A DNA stretch of 64,000 nucleotides from an uncultured Dokdonia sp. (GCF_947496725.1 NZ_CANMDS010000004.1:124001-188000), one strand, 5' to 3'. Positions 10,482 through 21,021 are shown, counted from the first letter of the stretch. Notes: generated by a model from the sequence alone, not told the origin. Numbers and translations are program-made.

Positions 10482-10793
10482 ATGACAAAGCTTAAAATAA
10501 AAACGGGAGATACTGTAAAGGTTATTGCTGGAGATCATAAAGGATCAGAAGGTAAAGTCGTTAAAGTATTTATCGAGAAGAACAAAGCAATCGTTGAGGG
10601 TGTTAATATGGTGAAGAAGCACGAAAAGCCTAGCGCCGCAAATCCTCAAGGTGGAATAAAAGAAAAAGAAGCGCCACTTCAAATATCTAACCTTTCCCTT
10701 TTAGATAAGGATGGTAAAACTACGAGAGTAGGTTACCGTATGGAAGATGGTAAGAAGGTACGCTTTGCAAAGTCTAACAACGAAATATTATAG
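10482..10793 (+). CDS. rplX: 50S ribosomal protein L24
   Basis: L24 is an assembly-initiating 50S protein. The 103-residue protein begins with a KOW motif ([17 protein letters not shown]) and has [12 protein letters not shown]. Its stop is 2 bp before the ATG of rplE. Confidence 0.98.
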   Translation: MTKLKIKTGDTVKVIAGDHKGSEGKVVKVFIEKNKAIVEGVNMVKKHEKPSAANPQGGIKEKEAPLQISNLSLLDKDGKTTRVGYRMEDGKKVRFAKSNNEIL

Positions 10794-10795
10794 TG

Positions 10796-11347
10796 ATGGG
10801 ATACGTACCAAGACTAAAACAAGAGTTTAATGACCGCGTGACGCCAGCTCTTCAAGAAGAGTTTGGATATAAGAACGTTATGCAGGTACCTCGTCTTAAT
10901 AAGATAGTAGTATCTCGTGGTGTTGGAGCTGCGGTTGCAGATAAGAAGTTAGTTGAAAATGCTGTAGAAGAGCTTACTCTTATTACAGGACAAAGAGCTA
11001 TCTCGACAATGTCTAAAAAAGACGTTGCAACATTTAAATTACGTAAAGGAATGCCTATTGGTGCAAAAGTAACTTTACGTGGGGAGCGTATGTATGAGTT
11101 TTTAGATAGACTTGTAACATCTGCATTACCACGTGTACGTGACTTTAACGGTATCAATGCAACAGGATTTGATGGACGTGGTAACTATAGTATGGGTATC
11201 ACTGAGCAAATCATTTTTCCAGAGATCAACATTGACAGAATTAAGAAAATAGATGGTATGAACATCACTTTTCAAACATCTGCTCAAACTGATAAGGAAG
11301 CAAAATCGTTGCTTAAAGAACTAGGTTTACCTTTTAAAAAGAACTAA
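10796..11347 (+). CDS. rplE: 50S ribosomal protein L5
   Basis: L5 binds 5S rRNA in the central protuberance. The ATG at 10796 ([11 protein letters not shown]) is chosen over the preceding in-frame GTG, giving 183 residues. [18 protein letters not shown] and the [14 protein letters not shown] region are conserved. Confidence 0.98.
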   Translation: MGYVPRLKQEFNDRVTPALQEEFGYKNVMQVPRLNKIVVSRGVGAAVADKKLVENAVEELTLITGQRAISTMSKKDVATFKLRKGMPIGAKVTLRGERMYEFLDRLVTSALPRVRDFNGINATGFDGRGNYSMGITEQIIFPEINIDRIKKIDGMNITFQTSAQTDKEAKSLLKELGLPFKKN

Positions 11348-11350
11348 GAT

Positions 11351-11620
11351 ATGGCTAAAGAATCAATGAAAGCCCGTGAGGTAAAGCGTGCTAAAACTGT
11401 TGCAAAATATGCTGAAAAACGTAAAGCTTTAAAAGAAGCTGGAGATTACGAAGGATTGCAAAAGCTACCTAAGAACGCTTCACCTATACGTCAGCACAAT
11501 CGTTGCAAACTTACAGGTCGTCCTAAAGGTTATATGCGTCAGTTCGGTATATCACGTGTGATGTTCCGTCAGATGGCTAACCAAGGGTTGATACCAGGTG
11601 TTAAGAAAGCAAGCTGGTAG
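11351..11620 (+). CDS. rpsN: 30S ribosomal protein S14 (long, zinc-free form)
   Basis: S14 completes the 30S head. The 89-residue protein is the long form without the four-cysteine zinc site (only one Cys, in [10 protein letters not shown]) and ends with [10 protein letters not shown]. It is the last gene of this stretch before an 86-bp gap with a palindromic repeat. Confidence 0.98.
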   Translation: MAKESMKAREVKRAKTVAKYAEKRKALKEAGDYEGLQKLPKNASPIRQHNRCKLTGRPKGYMRQFGISRVMFRQMANQGLIPGVKKASW

Positions 11621-11656
11621 ATTAAAGAGTATAAATTGGTAGAAGGTTCTTTTTAT

Positions 11657-11670
11657 GCTTTCGCGAAAGC
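11657..11670. repeat. Palindromic repeat between rpsN and rpsH
   Basis: A perfect 14-bp core GCTTTCGCGAAAGC, flanked by T on the left and G on the right. It lies 36 bp after the rpsN stop, inside the ribosomal cluster, where a transcription end would be unexpected. Confidence 0.95.
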
Positions 11671-11706
11671 GGAAATAGAGAAAACCACTACCGTAACTAT
11701 AATTAA

Positions 11707-12105
11707 ATGAATACAGATACTATTGCAGATTTTCTGACACGTGTGCGTAATGCATCGGCAGCAAATCACAGAGTGGTCGAGATTCCAGCATCAAACCTTA
11801 AGAAGGCGATGACTAAAATCTTATTTGACCAAGGTTACATCCTTAGCTACAAATTTGTAGAAGGTAAAGCGCAGGATACGATCAAGATTGCCTTGAAGTA
11901 TGATCGCATTACTAAAGAAGCAGTTATTAAGGATATCCAAAGAATCAGTAAGCCTGGTTTACGTAAATACTCTTCATCTACAGAGATACCTCGTATCTTA
12001 AACGGATTAGGTATTGCTATTGTTTCAACTTCAAAAGGAGTTATGACAGGTAAGCAAGCCGCTCAACATAACGTTGGAGGAGAAGTACTTTGTTACGTTT
12101 ACTAA
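11707..12105 (+). CDS. rpsH: 30S ribosomal protein S8
   Basis: S8 binds helix 21 of 16S rRNA and in E. coli represses the spc operon. The 132-residue protein has TDTIADFLTRVRNA and the GGEVLCYVY C-terminus. It follows the 86-bp gap that also holds a palindromic repeat. Confidence 0.99.
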   Translation: MNTDTIADFLTRVRNASAANHRVVEIPASNLKKAMTKILFDQGYILSYKFVEGKAQDTIKIALKYDRITKEAVIKDIQRISKPGLRKYSSSTEIPRILNGLGIAIVSTSKGVMTGKQAAQHNVGGEVLCYVY

Positions 12106-12125
12106 TCAGATAAAAAGACAAAGAC

Positions 12126-12668
12126 ATGTCAAGAATAGGTAAAAGTCCAATTACAGTGCCAGAAGGAGTTACAGTAACTCTTGCTGATAACATTGTAACA
12201 GTAAAAGGAAAATTAGGCGAGCTTACGCAAGAGTACTCTGGTATTGAGATCAAAATCGAAGAAGGGGTTATTACTTTAGAGCGCGCATCAGATAAAAAAG
12301 ACCTTCGTGCAAAGCACGGTCTTTATAGAGCTCTTATCGCAAATATGATAGAAGGAGTTTCTAAAGGTTTTGAAAAGCAACTTGAGTTTGTAGGAGTAGG
12401 ATACAGAGCAAGTAATCAAGGTAATAAACTTGATCTTGCTGTAGGTTTCTCTCACAACATCGTTTTAGATGTAGCTCCAGAAGTAAAAGTTGAGACAATC
12501 TCAGAAAAAGGTAAGAATCCTATAGTGAAGTTAACTTCACACGATAAGCAACTAGTAGGAGCTGTCGCTGCAAAGATTCGTGGTTTCCGTAAGCCTGAGC
12601 CTTACAAAGGAAAAGGAATCAGATTTGTAGGAGAGGTAATAAGAAGAAAAGCAGGTAAATCTGCATAA
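12126..12668 (+). CDS. rplF: 50S ribosomal protein L6
   Basis: L6 lies near the GTPase-associated centre. The 180-residue protein begins [15 protein letters not shown] and ends with the signature [14 protein letters not shown] followed by RRKAGKSA. Confidence 0.99.
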   Translation: MSRIGKSPITVPEGVTVTLADNIVTVKGKLGELTQEYSGIEIKIEEGVITLERASDKKDLRAKHGLYRALIANMIEGVSKGFEKQLEFVGVGYRASNQGNKLDLAVGFSHNIVLDVAPEVKVETISEKGKNPIVKLTSHDKQLVGAVAAKIRGFRKPEPYKGKGIRFVGEVIRRKAGKSA

Positions 12669-12679
12669 TACATAGAGAA

Positions 12680-13036
12680 ATGGCATTATCAAAAAGTGAA
12701 AAAAGAAATAGAATTCACCTTAGAATTCGTAAGACTATTTCTGGATCTGCGGAGAGACCAAGACTCTGTGTATTTAGAAGTAATAAAGAGATTTATGCAC
12801 AGTTAATAGACGACCTTAACGGGAAGACTATTACAGCTGCATCGTCACGTGATAAGGATATCGCTGCTGCGAAATCTAACAAATCTGAAACTGCAAAACT
12901 TGTAGGTAAGGCAATCGCCGAAAAAGCTACAAAATCTGGAGTTGAAGCTGTAGTATTTGATAGAGGAGGTTACCTTTACCACGGAAGAATTAAACAACTA
13001 GCAGAGGGCGCAAGAGAAGGCGGTCTTAAATTCTAA
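12680..13036 (+). CDS. rplR: 50S ribosomal protein L18
   Basis: L18 binds 5S rRNA together with L5. The 118-residue protein has [20 protein letters not shown] and ends [26 protein letters not shown] in pieces typical of the family. It is 7 bp from rpsE. Confidence 0.98.
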   Translation: MALSKSEKRNRIHLRIRKTISGSAERPRLCVFRSNKEIYAQLIDDLNGKTITAASSRDKDIAAAKSNKSETAKLVGKAIAEKATKSGVEAVVFDRGGYLYHGRIKQLAEGAREGGLKF

Positions 13037-13043
13037 TAAAGTT

Positions 13044-13568
13044 ATGTATCAAGATTATAAAAACGTAGAGTTAGTAAAGCCAAGTGGCTTAGACTTAAAA
13101 GATCGTCTAGTAGGCGTTCAGCGTGTTACTAAGGTAACTAAAGGAGGTAGAGCTTTTGGATTTTCTGCTATAGTTGTAGTAGGTGATGAGAATGGTGTTG
13201 TAGGACACGGATTAGGAAAGTCAAAAGAAGTAGCATCTGCAATTGCAAAGGCTATGGAAGATGCTAAGAAAAATCTAGTGCGTATACCGCTTAACAAAGC
13301 GACTATCCCTCACGAACAGAAAGGTAAATTTGGAGGAGCTCGCGTATTACTTTTACCAGCAGCTGCCGGTACAGGAGTTATCGCAGGTGGTGCAATACGT
13401 GCCGTACTTGAATCAGTAGGTATACACGATGTACTTTCTAAGAATCAAGGATCTTCAAACCCACACAACGTAGTAAAAGCAACTTTTGATGCTTTATTAC
13501 AATTAAGAAGTGCAGAAACAGTTGCAAAGCAACGTGGTATCTCACTTGATAAAGTGTTTAAAGGATAA
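13044..13568 (+). CDS. rpsE: 30S ribosomal protein S5
   Basis: S5 affects decoding fidelity and mRNA unwinding. The 174-residue protein has the S5 signature [18 protein letters not shown] and the [15 protein letters not shown] segment. rpmD starts 11 bp downstream. Confidence 0.99.
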   Translation: MYQDYKNVELVKPSGLDLKDRLVGVQRVTKVTKGGRAFGFSAIVVVGDENGVVGHGLGKSKEVASAIAKAMEDAKKNLVRIPLNKATIPHEQKGKFGGARVLLLPAAAGTGVIAGGAIRAVLESVGIHDVLSKNQGSSNPHNVVKATFDALLQLRSAETVAKQRGISLDKVFKG

Positions 13569-13579
13569 ATCAAGGAACA

Positions 13580-13759
13580 ATGGCAAAAATCAAAGTAACA
13601 AAGGTGAAGAGCGCGATTAATCGTACACAGAACCAGAAGAGAATTTTAGAATCTCTTGGATTGAGAAAAATAGGCCAGGTAAAGGTGCACGAAAACACAC
13701 CTAACATCCTTGGTATGGTAAATAAAGTAAGTCACTTAGTTTCTGTAGAAGAAGCTTAA
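13580..13759 (+). CDS. rpmD: 50S ribosomal protein L30
   Basis: A 59-residue gene between rpsE and rplO. It begins MAKIKVTKVKSAINRTQNQK, has the conserved LGLRKIGQV turn and ends LVSVEEA. Position and sequence both identify L30; some bacteria lack it. Confidence 0.96.
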   Translation: MAKIKVTKVKSAINRTQNQKRILESLGLRKIGQVKVHENTPNILGMVNKVSHLVSVEEA

Positions 13760-13771
13760 TATAAATAACAG

Positions 13772-14224
13772 ATGGAGTTAAATAACTTAAGACCTGCAAA
13801 AGGCGCTGTTAAGAAAAACGACGGTCGTAAAGGACGTGGCCAGGCAACTGGAAACGGTGGAACAGCTGGTCGTGGACACAAAGGACAGAAGTCACGTTCT
13901 GGGTATAGTAAGAAAATCGGTTTTGAAGGAGGTCAAATGCCACTTCAGCGTCGTGTACCTAAGTTTGGATTTACAAACATAAACCGTAAGGAGTATGCTG
14001 GTGTAAATCTTGACACGTTACAAGAATATGTAGACGCTGGTCGTCTTACAGAAGAGGTTTCTATAGATACACTTATTGAAGCTGGTCTTGTAGGTAAGAA
14101 CGATTTAGTAAAGATTTTAGGTAGAGGTGAGCTTAAAGCTAAAATCAAAGTAACTGCTCATAAATTTACTGCAACTGCAAAAGCTGCTGTTGAGGCTGCT
14201 GGTGGTGAAGCTGTAACTTTATAA
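13772..14224 (+). CDS. rplO: 50S ribosomal protein L15
   Basis: L15 is a late-binding 50S assembly protein. The 150-residue protein has the Gly-rich N-terminus GRGQATGNGGTAGRGHKG and the FEGGQMPLQRRVPKFGF segment. It is 13 bp from secY. Confidence 0.99.
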   Translation: MELNNLRPAKGAVKKNDGRKGRGQATGNGGTAGRGHKGQKSRSGYSKKIGFEGGQMPLQRRVPKFGFTNINRKEYAGVNLDTLQEYVDAGRLTEEVSIDTLIEAGLVGKNDLVKILGRGELKAKIKVTAHKFTATAKAAVEAAGGEAVTL

Positions 14225-14237
14225 TCGATATAAGAGG

Positions 14238-15590
14238 ATGAAATTTATAGATACAATAAAGAATATCTGGAAGATTGATGAGCTTAGGAATAGAATAATT
14301 CTTACGCTTACGCTTCTCCTCGTATATCGTTTTGGTGCACAAGTTGTACTTCCAGGTATAGATGCGTCACAATTAGGAGGTCTTCAAGATTCTACAGACC
14401 AAGGGCTTTTAGGCCTTTTGGCTGCGTTTACTGGAGGTGCTTTTTCTAACGCATCTGTATTTGCATTAGGTATTATGCCTTACATTTCTGCTTCTATTGT
14501 AGTGCAGTTAATGGGTATAGCAATACCTTATCTTCAAAAATTACAAAAAGAAGGGGAAAGTGGTCGCCGTAAGATCAATCAGATTACTAGATGGTTAACT
14601 ATCGCAATCTGTTTGTTACAAGCACCAGGTTATCTAGCTGCATTGCCTGCACTAGGTGTTCCTTCTACCGCTTTTGTAATGGGTCTTACACCTACATTCT
14701 ACATATCATCTGTACTTATACTAGTAACAGGATGTATATTTGCAATGTGGCTTGGTGAAAAGATTACAGATAAGGGAATAGGTAATGGTATCTCACTTTT
14801 AATTATGGTGGGTATTATTGCAACAATGCCTATATCATTTGTTCAAGAATGGGTTGCTCGTGTAACTGAATCTAACGGAGGATTAATTATGATCCTTATA
14901 GAATTAGTAATCTGGTTTGTAATTATTCTACTATGTATATTATTGGTAATGGCAGTACGTCAAGTACCCGTATCTTATGCAAGAAGAACTGCAACTGGAG
15001 AGTATGAGAAGAACGCTTTTGGAAGTCGTCAATTTTTACCATTAAAATTGAATGCTTCTGGGGTAATGCCTATTATCTTTGCACAAGCCATTATGTTTGT
15101 TCCTGGTCTTATAGGAGAGGCAAGTTTTCTTGCTGATACCACTGTAGGTACTTGGTTGCAAACTAATTTTGGAAATAATATTTTCGGATTTTGGTATAAT
15201 TTAGTTTTTGCATTATTGATTATTATCTTTACATACTTTTATACAGCGATTACGGTCCCTACCAATAAAATGGCAGATGATCTTAAGCGCAGTGGTGGCT
15301 TTATAGCTGGGATACGTCCAGGTTCTGAAACTGCAGAGTATTTAGATAAAATTATGTCTCAGATAACGTTACCTGGTTCAATTTTCCTTGCACTTATAGC
15401 TATATTTCCTGCAGTTGCAGTAAATGTACTAGGGATGCAACAAGGTTGGGCTTTATTTTATGGTGGTACTTCTCTACTTATTATGGTAGGTGTAGCTATC
15501 GATACGATGCAACAAGTGAATTCGTACCTTCTTAATAAGCACTATGATGGTCTTATGAAGTCTGGTAAAAACCGTAAAGCAGTAGCATAA
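14238..15590 (+). CDS. secY: Protein translocase subunit SecY
   Basis: SecY forms the membrane channel for secretion and membrane-protein insertion. The 450-residue sequence shows about ten membrane segments, begins with the usual [13 protein letters not shown] first helix region, and has [11 protein letters not shown] and the cytosolic loop PVSYARR. It shares one base with infA (TAATG). No adk or map lies between secY and infA. Confidence 0.99.
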   Translation: MKFIDTIKNIWKIDELRNRIILTLTLLLVYRFGAQVVLPGIDASQLGGLQDSTDQGLLGLLAAFTGGAFSNASVFALGIMPYISASIVVQLMGIAIPYLQKLQKEGESGRRKINQITRWLTIAICLLQAPGYLAALPALGVPSTAFVMGLTPTFYISSVLILVTGCIFAMWLGEKITDKGIGNGISLLIMVGIIATMPISFVQEWVARVTESNGGLIMILIELVIWFVIILLCILLVMAVRQVPVSYARRTATGEYEKNAFGSRQFLPLKLNASGVMPIIFAQAIMFVPGLIGEASFLADTTVGTWLQTNFGNNIFGFWYNLVFALLIIIFTYFYTAITVPTNKMADDLKRSGGFIAGIRPGSETAEYLDKIMSQITLPGSIFLALIAIFPAVAVNVLGMQQGWALFYGGTSLLIMVGVAIDTMQQVNSYLLNKHYDGLMKSGKNRKAVA

Positions 15591-15805
15591 TGGCAAAACA
15601 AGCAGCAATAGAACAAGACGGATCTATCATTGAAGCATTATCAAATGCAATGTTTCGTGTAGAATTAGAAAACGGTCACGTTGTGACAGCGCATATCTCA
15701 GGTAAGATGCGTATGCACTATATCAAATTATTACCTGGTGATAAAGTAAAATTAGAAATGAGTCCTTACGATTTATCAAAGGCTCGTATAACGTACCGCT
15801 ATTAA
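15590..15805 (+). CDS. infA: Translation initiation factor IF-1
   Basis: IF-1 occupies the A site during initiation. At 71 residues it has the usual S1/OB-fold length, with [15 protein letters not shown] and [15 protein letters not shown]. It is translationally coupled to secY by the overlapping stop/start. Confidence 0.98.
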   Translation: MAKQAAIEQDGSIIEALSNAMFRVELENGHVVTAHISGKMRMHYIKLLPGDKVKLEMSPYDLSKARITYRY

Positions 15806-15822
15806 GCGGAAAAAAGCTGGAT

Positions 15823-15939
15823 ATGAAAGTAAGAGCATCCATTAAGAAAAGAAGTGCCGATTGCAAGATCGTTCGTCGCAAAGGCAGATTATACGTAATA
15901 AACAAAAAGAACCCTAGGTTTAAACAAAGACAAGGTTAA
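15823..15939 (+). CDS. rpmJ: 50S ribosomal protein L36 (zinc-free form)
   Basis: A 38-residue gene beginning [15 protein letters not shown] and ending PRFKQRQG. Zinc-containing L36 has the ligands C11, C14, C27 and H32; here only C14 remains, so it is the C-minus type that does not need zinc. It sits in the usual place between infA and rpsM. Confidence 0.96.
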   Translation: MKVRASIKKRSADCKIVRRKGRLYVINKKNPRFKQRQG

Positions 15940-15944
15940 TAGTT

Positions 15945-16319
15945 ATGGCTAGAATTGCAGGGATAGATATCCCAAAACAAAAGAGAGGTGTAATTGCATT
16001 AACGTACATCTTTGGAATAGGAAAGAGCAGAGCACAAGAAATACTTGCAGCTGCAAATGTATCAGAAGATAAAAAAGTATCTGATTGGGATGATGACGAA
16101 ATAGGTCGTATTCGTGATGCTGTTGGTACATTTACTATCGAGGGGGAACTTCGTTCTGAAGTATCTTTGAACATTAAGCGTCTGATGGACATCGGTTGTT
16201 ACCGTGGTATCCGTCACCGTGTTGGTCTTCCATTAAGAGGACAGCGTACAAAGAATAACTCACGTACGAGAAAAGGAAAGCGTAAAACAGTTGCTAACAA
16301 GAAGAAAGCAACTAAATAA
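15945..16319 (+). CDS. rpsM: 30S ribosomal protein S13
   Basis: S13 contacts the P-site tRNA and the 50S bridge. The 124-residue protein begins [15 protein letters not shown] and contains [19 protein letters not shown]. It opens the alpha-operon part of the cluster. Confidence 0.99.
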   Translation: MARIAGIDIPKQKRGVIALTYIFGIGKSRAQEILAAANVSEDKKVSDWDDDEIGRIRDAVGTFTIEGELRSEVSLNIKRLMDIGCYRGIRHRVGLPLRGQRTKNNSRTRKGKRKTVANKKKATK

Positions 16320-16328
16320 TAAGGCATA

Positions 16329-16712
16329 ATGGCAAAGCAAACTGCAAAAAAACGTAAGGTTGTTGTAGAATCAGTAGGAGAGGCACACGTAACAGCTTCT
16401 TTTAACAACATCATTATTTCGTTAACAAACAAAAAAGGAGATGTAATCTCTTGGTCATCTGCTGGTAAAATGGGCTTCAGAGGTTCTAAAAAGAACACTC
16501 CTTATGCTGCTCAAACCGCTGCAGAAGATTGTGCTAAGGTTGCTCACGAGGCAGGCCTTCGTAAAGTAAAGGTGTATGTAAAAGGACCGGGTAACGGACG
16601 TGAGTCTGCGATACGTGCTGTACATAATAGTGGAATTGAAGTGACAGAAATCATTGATATTACTCCAATGCCACACAACGGGTGTCGTCCTCCAAAAAGA
16701 CGTCGCGTTTAA
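16329..16712 (+). CDS. rpsK: 30S ribosomal protein S11
   Basis: S11 forms part of the 30S platform near the mRNA exit. The 127-residue protein has [16 protein letters not shown] and ends [13 protein letters not shown]. An 89-bp AT-rich gap precedes rpsD. Confidence 0.99.
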   Translation: MAKQTAKKRKVVVESVGEAHVTASFNNIIISLTNKKGDVISWSSAGKMGFRGSKKNTPYAAQTAAEDCAKVAHEAGLRKVKVYVKGPGNGRESAIRAVHNSGIEVTEIIDITPMPHNGCRPPKRRRV

Positions 16713-16801
16713 TAAATAATTATTTAATTAATATCTCGAGGGAGAACGGTTTGCAAAGGATTGACCTTAATTTCTAACCACCCTCAAAACACACATTTAA
16801 A

Positions 16802-17407
16802 ATGGCAAGATATACTGGTCCCAAAACAAAGATCGCACGTAAATTTAGCGAGGCAATCTTCGGAGAAGACAAATCTTTTGAAAAAAGAAATTACCCTCCA
16901 GGGCAACACGGAAACAACAGACGTAGAGGAAAAAAATCTGAATACGCTGTACAACTAGCTGAAAAGCAAAAAGCAAAGTATACTTACGGTATACTTGAGC
17001 GTCAGTTTAGAAATATGTATGACAGAGCAAACCGTGCTCCTGGAATTACAGGTGAAGTTCTTTTACAATTATGTGAGTGTCGTCTAGACAACGTAGTTTA
17101 TAGAATGGGAATGTCTCCTTCTAGAAGTGGCGCACGTCAGTTAGTAGGACACCGTCATATTACTGTAAATGGTAACATTGTAAACATCCCTTCTTACCAA
17201 GTAAAAGCTGGTGATGTTATCGCTGTACGCGAAAAGTCTAAATCTTTAGAAGTAATTTCTAACTCTCTATCTAATGCAAGTCATGTTTTTGAGTGGATCA
17301 CTTGGAACAACGATAAGAAAGAGGGAACATTTGTGGCAGTACCACAACGTCTTCAGATACCTGAAAACATCAATACACAGTTCATCGTCGAGCTGTACTC
17401 TAAGTAA
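16802..17407 (+). CDS. rpsD: 30S ribosomal protein S4
   Basis: S4 starts 30S assembly and in E. coli represses the alpha operon. The 201-residue protein lacks the N-terminal zinc cysteines, has [20 protein letters not shown] and an S4 RNA-binding domain starting at [11 protein letters not shown]. Confidence 0.99.
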   Translation: MARYTGPKTKIARKFSEAIFGEDKSFEKRNYPPGQHGNNRRRGKKSEYAVQLAEKQKAKYTYGILERQFRNMYDRANRAPGITGEVLLQLCECRLDNVVYRMGMSPSRSGARQLVGHRHITVNGNIVNIPSYQVKAGDVIAVREKSKSLEVISNSLSNASHVFEWITWNNDKKEGTFVAVPQRLQIPENINTQFIVELYSK

Positions 17408-17432
17408 TAACCACTAAAGCTAGAAAACCGAT

Positions 17433-18425
17433 ATGGCAATATTAAATTTCCAGAAGCCCGATAAAGTCATTATGATTGACTCTACTGATTTTGAAGGTAA
17501 ATTTGAGTTTAGACCTTTAGAACCAGGTTATGGTTTAACAGTAGGAAACGCTTTACGTCGTGTATTACTATCTTCATTAGAAGGTTTTGCAATCACATCT
17601 GTACGTATAGAAGGTGTAGACCACGAGTTTTCTACACTGGCTGGAGTAGTTGAAGATGTTACAGAGATCATTCTTAATCTTAAGCAGGTACGTTTTAAAC
17701 GTCAGATTGAAGAGATAGATAATGAGACTGTAACAATATCTTTATCAGGTGTTGATCAATTAACAGCTGGAGATTTCCAAAAGTTTATTTCTGGATTCCA
17801 AGTGCTTAACCCAGATATGGTTATTGCAAATATGGATAAGAAAGTGAACCTTAATATGGAAATCACTATCGAAAAAGGACGTGGATATGTTCCTGCAGAG
17901 GAGAATAAGAAATCTAACGCTCCATTAGGAACTATATTTACAGATTCTATTTATACACCTATCCGTAATGTAAAATACAGTATTGAAAACTACCGTGTTG
18001 AGCAAAAAACTGATTATGAAAAATTAGTTTTTGAGATAATTACTGATGGTTCTATCCACCCTAAAGAAGCACTTACTGAAGCTGCAAAAACACTTATCCA
18101 CCACTTTATGTTATTCTCTGATGAGCGTATCACATTAGAGGCAGATGAGATTGCACAAACAGAAACATATGATGAGGAATCTCTTCATATGCGTCAGTTA
18201 CTTAAAACTAAGCTTATCGATATGGATCTTTCTGTACGTGCGCTTAACTGTTTAAAGGCTGCAGAGGTAGAAACTCTAGGGGATCTTGTTTCTTATAACA
18301 AGAATGATTTGATGAAGTTTAGAAACTTTGGTAAAAAATCACTTACTGAACTTGAAGAGTTAGTAAATGTAAAAGGACTAAGTTTCGGAATGGATCTAGC
18401 CAAATATAAATTAGATAAAGACTAG
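17433..18425 (+). CDS. rpoA: RNA polymerase alpha subunit
   Basis: Alpha dimerises to nucleate RNA polymerase assembly. The 330-residue protein has the N-terminal assembly domain ([23 protein letters not shown]) and, from about residue 250, the C-terminal domain ([20 protein letters not shown]) that binds UP elements and activators. A palindromic repeat follows the stop by 24 bp, before rplQ. Confidence 0.99.
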   Translation: MAILNFQKPDKVIMIDSTDFEGKFEFRPLEPGYGLTVGNALRRVLLSSLEGFAITSVRIEGVDHEFSTLAGVVEDVTEIILNLKQVRFKRQIEEIDNETVTISLSGVDQLTAGDFQKFISGFQVLNPDMVIANMDKKVNLNMEITIEKGRGYVPAEENKKSNAPLGTIFTDSIYTPIRNVKYSIENYRVEQKTDYEKLVFEIITDGSIHPKEALTEAAKTLIHHFMLFSDERITLEADEIAQTETYDEESLHMRQLLKTKLIDMDLSVRALNCLKAAEVETLGDLVSYNKNDLMKFRNFGKKSLTELEELVNVKGLSFGMDLAKYKLDKD

Positions 18426-18449
18426 GTAGCTGTACTTTAAATAGAATAG

Positions 18450-18465
18450 CGCTTTCGCGAAAGCG
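18450..18465. repeat. Palindromic repeat between rpoA and rplQ
   Basis: A perfect 16-bp copy CGCTTTCGCGAAAGCG, 24 bp after the rpoA stop and 17 bp before the rplQ ATG. It is inside an operon that is normally co-transcribed, so a simple terminator role is unlikely. Confidence 0.96.
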
Positions 18466-18482
18466 GAAAAATAAATATTACA

Positions 18483-18950
18483 ATGAGACACGGAAAGAAA
18501 TTTAATCACTTAGGGAGAAAGACTGCACATAGAAAATCTATGCTTGCAAATATGGCTTGCTCTTTAATTGAACATAAGAGAATAAATACTACAGTTGCAA
18601 AGGCAAAAGCACTTAAGCAATTTGTAGAACCTATGATCACTAAATCAAAATCTGATACGACTCACAACCGTCGTATTGTATTTGCAAAACTTCGTCAGAA
18701 GGATGCAGTTACAGAATTATTTAGAGATGTAGCAGCAAAGGTAGGTGATCGTCCAGGAGGTTATACTCGTATCATCAAGTTGGGTAACCGTCTTGGGGAT
18801 AATGCAGATATGGCAATGATCGAACTTGTAGATTACAATGAGATTTACAACGCTGGTAAACCTGCTAAAAAGAAATCTACTCGTCGTGGGGGTAAGAAAA
18901 CTGAAGCTGCTCCTGTAGCTACAGAAACTGCTTCTAACGAGGAAGAATAG
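18483..18950 (+). CDS. rplQ: 50S ribosomal protein L17 with C-terminal extension
   Basis: L17 lies near the tunnel exit. The first 125 or so residues match the family ([32 protein letters not shown]). The protein runs to 155 residues with a Lys/Arg-rich then Ala/Glu-rich tail of about 30 residues. This ends the ribosomal cluster; a strong terminator follows. Confidence 0.98.
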   Translation: MRHGKKFNHLGRKTAHRKSMLANMACSLIEHKRINTTVAKAKALKQFVEPMITKSKSDTTHNRRIVFAKLRQKDAVTELFRDVAAKVGDRPGGYTRIIKLGNRLGDNADMAMIELVDYNEIYNAGKPAKKKSTRRGGKKTEAAPVATETASNEEE

Positions 18951-18986
18951 AACGGTAAACCTTATGAAAATAGGTTAATTAGTATC

Positions 18987-19018
18987 GGGATTTACTGCAA
19001 GGTAAATCCCTTTTTTTA
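18987..19018 (+). terminator. Terminator after rplQ
   Basis: A 9-bp perfect stem (GGGATTTAC with GTAAATCCC), a 6-nt loop and seven T residues. It closes the long ribosomal unit. Confidence 0.92.
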
Positions 19019-19042
19019 TTTTTGGCAGTATAATTAAATGTT

Positions 19043-19059
19043 TGGCAAAGTGTTTGCCA
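19043..19059. promoter_or_regulatory. Inverted repeat resembling a sigma-54 promoter
   Basis: TGGCAAA-GTG-TTTGCCA is a perfect 7-bp inverted repeat 30 bp before the gene at 19089. Read as a promoter it places GG and GC exactly 12 bp apart, as in the sigma-54 consensus TGGCA-N-TTGC. A second TTTGGCA lies 20 bp upstream (19021-19027). It could be a sigma-54 promoter or an operator. Confidence 0.45.
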
Positions 19060-19088
19060 GTTAATTACTGAAATTAAAATATTAGAAA

Positions 19089-19793
19089 ATGAAAAAGATA
19101 GCTATAGTTGTAATGTGTGTTTTAGCAACATCACTTTATGCACAAAGAGATGATGCAGTAGATGCAAATAATAATGTATTAGGAGCATTAGCTTCATATG
19201 GGCCAGATGGAGCTGGTGTAGGTGGGTCTAGTGTAGTGTTTAATCCATCAAGACCTATAGATGGATCTGTGCACGTTTTTGATACTTGGCGTAATAATGC
19301 CATAATACAAACCACTGGGGGGATGACGCTGCGTTTACGCGATAACATTAACCTCAATGCAAAGAGGAATGTCTTTGAATCAAAAATAGGAAGAGACTCA
19401 GTGTTTACTTTTGATTTTACAAACATTGAAAAAATGGTTGTAAATAATAAGACATACAAGAATATCTTTTCTCCTGTAGAAGGAGGTTATCGTCTAGTCG
19501 AAGTTGTAGCAGAAACTGATGATTTTGCTATTTATAAAGATTATAAGATAGATATTAAAGAAGGAAACCCAAATCCAATGCTTGCTCAACAAAATGATAA
19601 GTATGTAATGAAGGATTCTTATTATGTAAAGAAAGGTAGAAGTTTCAAGAAGTTCAAATTGAAGAAATCTAATTTCTTAAAGTTAGCTGGTAAGAAGGCT
19701 GATCAACTAGAGGCTTATGCAGATAAAAATAATTTCAATTTTCGAGATGAGAAAGACCTTGAAAAGATAGCCAGTTACTATGGCACTTTATAA
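19089..19793 (+). CDS. Secreted protein of unknown function
   Basis: I do not recognise a family. The 234-residue protein has a clear signal peptide (residues 1-19, ending LYAQ) and no lipobox or membrane anchor. The middle part looks beta-rich (residues 55-150) and contains FDTWRNNAIIQTTGGM; the C-terminal quarter is Lys-rich and probably helical. It stands alone between two terminators. An inverted repeat 30 bp upstream may control it. A soluble periplasmic or surface protein is likely. Confidence 0.75.
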   Translation: MKKIAIVVMCVLATSLYAQRDDAVDANNNVLGALASYGPDGAGVGGSSVVFNPSRPIDGSVHVFDTWRNNAIIQTTGGMTLRLRDNINLNAKRNVFESKIGRDSVFTFDFTNIEKMVVNNKTYKNIFSPVEGGYRLVEVVAETDDFAIYKDYKIDIKEGNPNPMLAQQNDKYVMKDSYYVKKGRSFKKFKLKKSNFLKLAGKKADQLEAYADKNNFNFRDEKDLEKIASYYGTL

Positions 19794-19801
19794 TATTATT
19801 A

Positions 19802-19830
19802 ATGGGAGCTATTTGGCTCCCATTTTTTTT
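19802..19830 (+). terminator. Terminator after the secreted unknown gene
   Basis: An 8-bp stem (ATGGGAGC with GCTCCCAT), a TATTTG loop and eight T residues, ending just before the carA promoter region. Confidence 0.92.
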
Positions 19831-19876
19831 GTTCAGATATGGGATAAACTCTTTTTCTGAAAACCTTTTTTTAACC

Positions 19877-19884
19877 TATTTTTG
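19877..19884 (+). promoter_or_regulatory. Probable -7 element of the carA promoter
   Basis: TATTTTTG fits TAnnTTTG exactly and lies 25 bp before the carA ATG. The expected TTG about 19 bp upstream is only approximate (TTC at 19855-19857). Confidence 0.5.
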
Positions 19885-19908
19885 TAAAGTTTATAAAATA
19901 AATACTTA

Positions 19909-21021
19909 ATGAAATATCAATCTAGAAGACCTGCCTTACTTTTATTATCAGATGGAACCATCTTTCACGGTAAAGCTGTAGGAGATAAAGAAGCAACCTC
20001 TTATGGTGAGGTGTGTTTTAATACAGGGATGACCGGATATCAAGAGATCTTCACAGATCCTTCATATTTTGGGCAATTAATGGTTACTGCAAATGCACAC
20101 ATAGGTAACTATGGTGCTACAGATGTCGAGACAGAATCTGATAAAGTAAAGATTTCTGGTCTTATTTGTAGAAACTTTAGTTACACCTACTCACGTAAAG
20201 ACGCTCAAGAGTCGCTAGAACAATTTTTAGATAAGAGTAATTTATTTGCCATTTCTGATGTAGACACTAGAGCACTAGTAGCACATATACGAGATAATGG
20301 ATCTATGAATGCTGTAATTACTACAGATGTAGAAAATATAGAAGCTCTTAAGGCAAAGCTAGCAGAAGTTCCAGATATGAATGGCCTTGAACTAGCTTCA
20401 AAGGTTTCAACAAAAGAGCCATATTTCTTTGGAGAAGAAAATGCCGAAGTAAAGATTGCAGCTCTCGATATAGGTATCAAGCGTAACATCTTACGTAACC
20501 TTGCAAAACGAGGTGCTTATATAAAAGTATTCCCTTATGATACAACATATGCAGAGATGAAATCTTGGAACCCTGATGGATATTTTCTTTCAAACGGTCC
20601 TGGAGATCCAGAACCTCTTGAAAATGCAATACAAGTAGCAAAAGACATTATTGCAGATGATGAGCCACTATTCGGTATATGTCTTGGTCACCAGGTTATT
20701 GCTCTTGCAAATGGAATATCAACTTATAAAATGCATAATGGTCACCGTGGGATTAATCATCCTGTAAAGAATCTTATAACTGGTAAAGGTGAGATTACTT
20801 CTCAAAACCACGGCTTCTCTATAAATAGAGAAGAGACAGAAGCACATCCAGATGTTGAGATAACACACGTTCATCTCAATGATCATAGCGTAGCGGGTAT
20901 TAAAATGAAAAATAAAAATTGTTTCTCAGTTCAATATCACCCAGAGGCAAGTCCAGGACCTAATGATGCTACTTATCTATTTGATCAATTTATAGAAAAC
21001 ATAAAAAGCGTTACAGCATAA
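19909..21021 (+). CDS. carA: Carbamoyl-phosphate synthase small subunit
   Basis: CarA releases ammonia from glutamine for carbamoyl phosphate synthesis, feeding pyrimidine and arginine pathways. The 370-residue protein has the CPSase small N-terminal domain (FNTGMTGYQEIFTDPSY) and a class I glutamine amidotransferase domain with nucleophile FGICLGHQ and the catalytic His/Glu in QYHPEAS. carB is not adjacent, so the large subunit must be elsewhere. The gene stands between two terminators. Confidence 0.98.
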   Translation: MKYQSRRPALLLLSDGTIFHGKAVGDKEATSYGEVCFNTGMTGYQEIFTDPSYFGQLMVTANAHIGNYGATDVETESDKVKISGLICRNFSYTYSRKDAQESLEQFLDKSNLFAISDVDTRALVAHIRDNGSMNAVITTDVENIEALKAKLAEVPDMNGLELASKVSTKEPYFFGEENAEVKIAALDIGIKRNILRNLAKRGAYIKVFPYDTTYAEMKSWNPDGYFLSNGPGDPEPLENAIQVAKDIIADDEPLFGICLGHQVIALANGISTYKMHNGHRGINHPVKNLITGKGEITSQNHGFSINREETEAHPDVEITHVHLNDHSVAGIKMKNKNCFSVQYHPEASPGPNDATYLFDQFIENIKSVTA

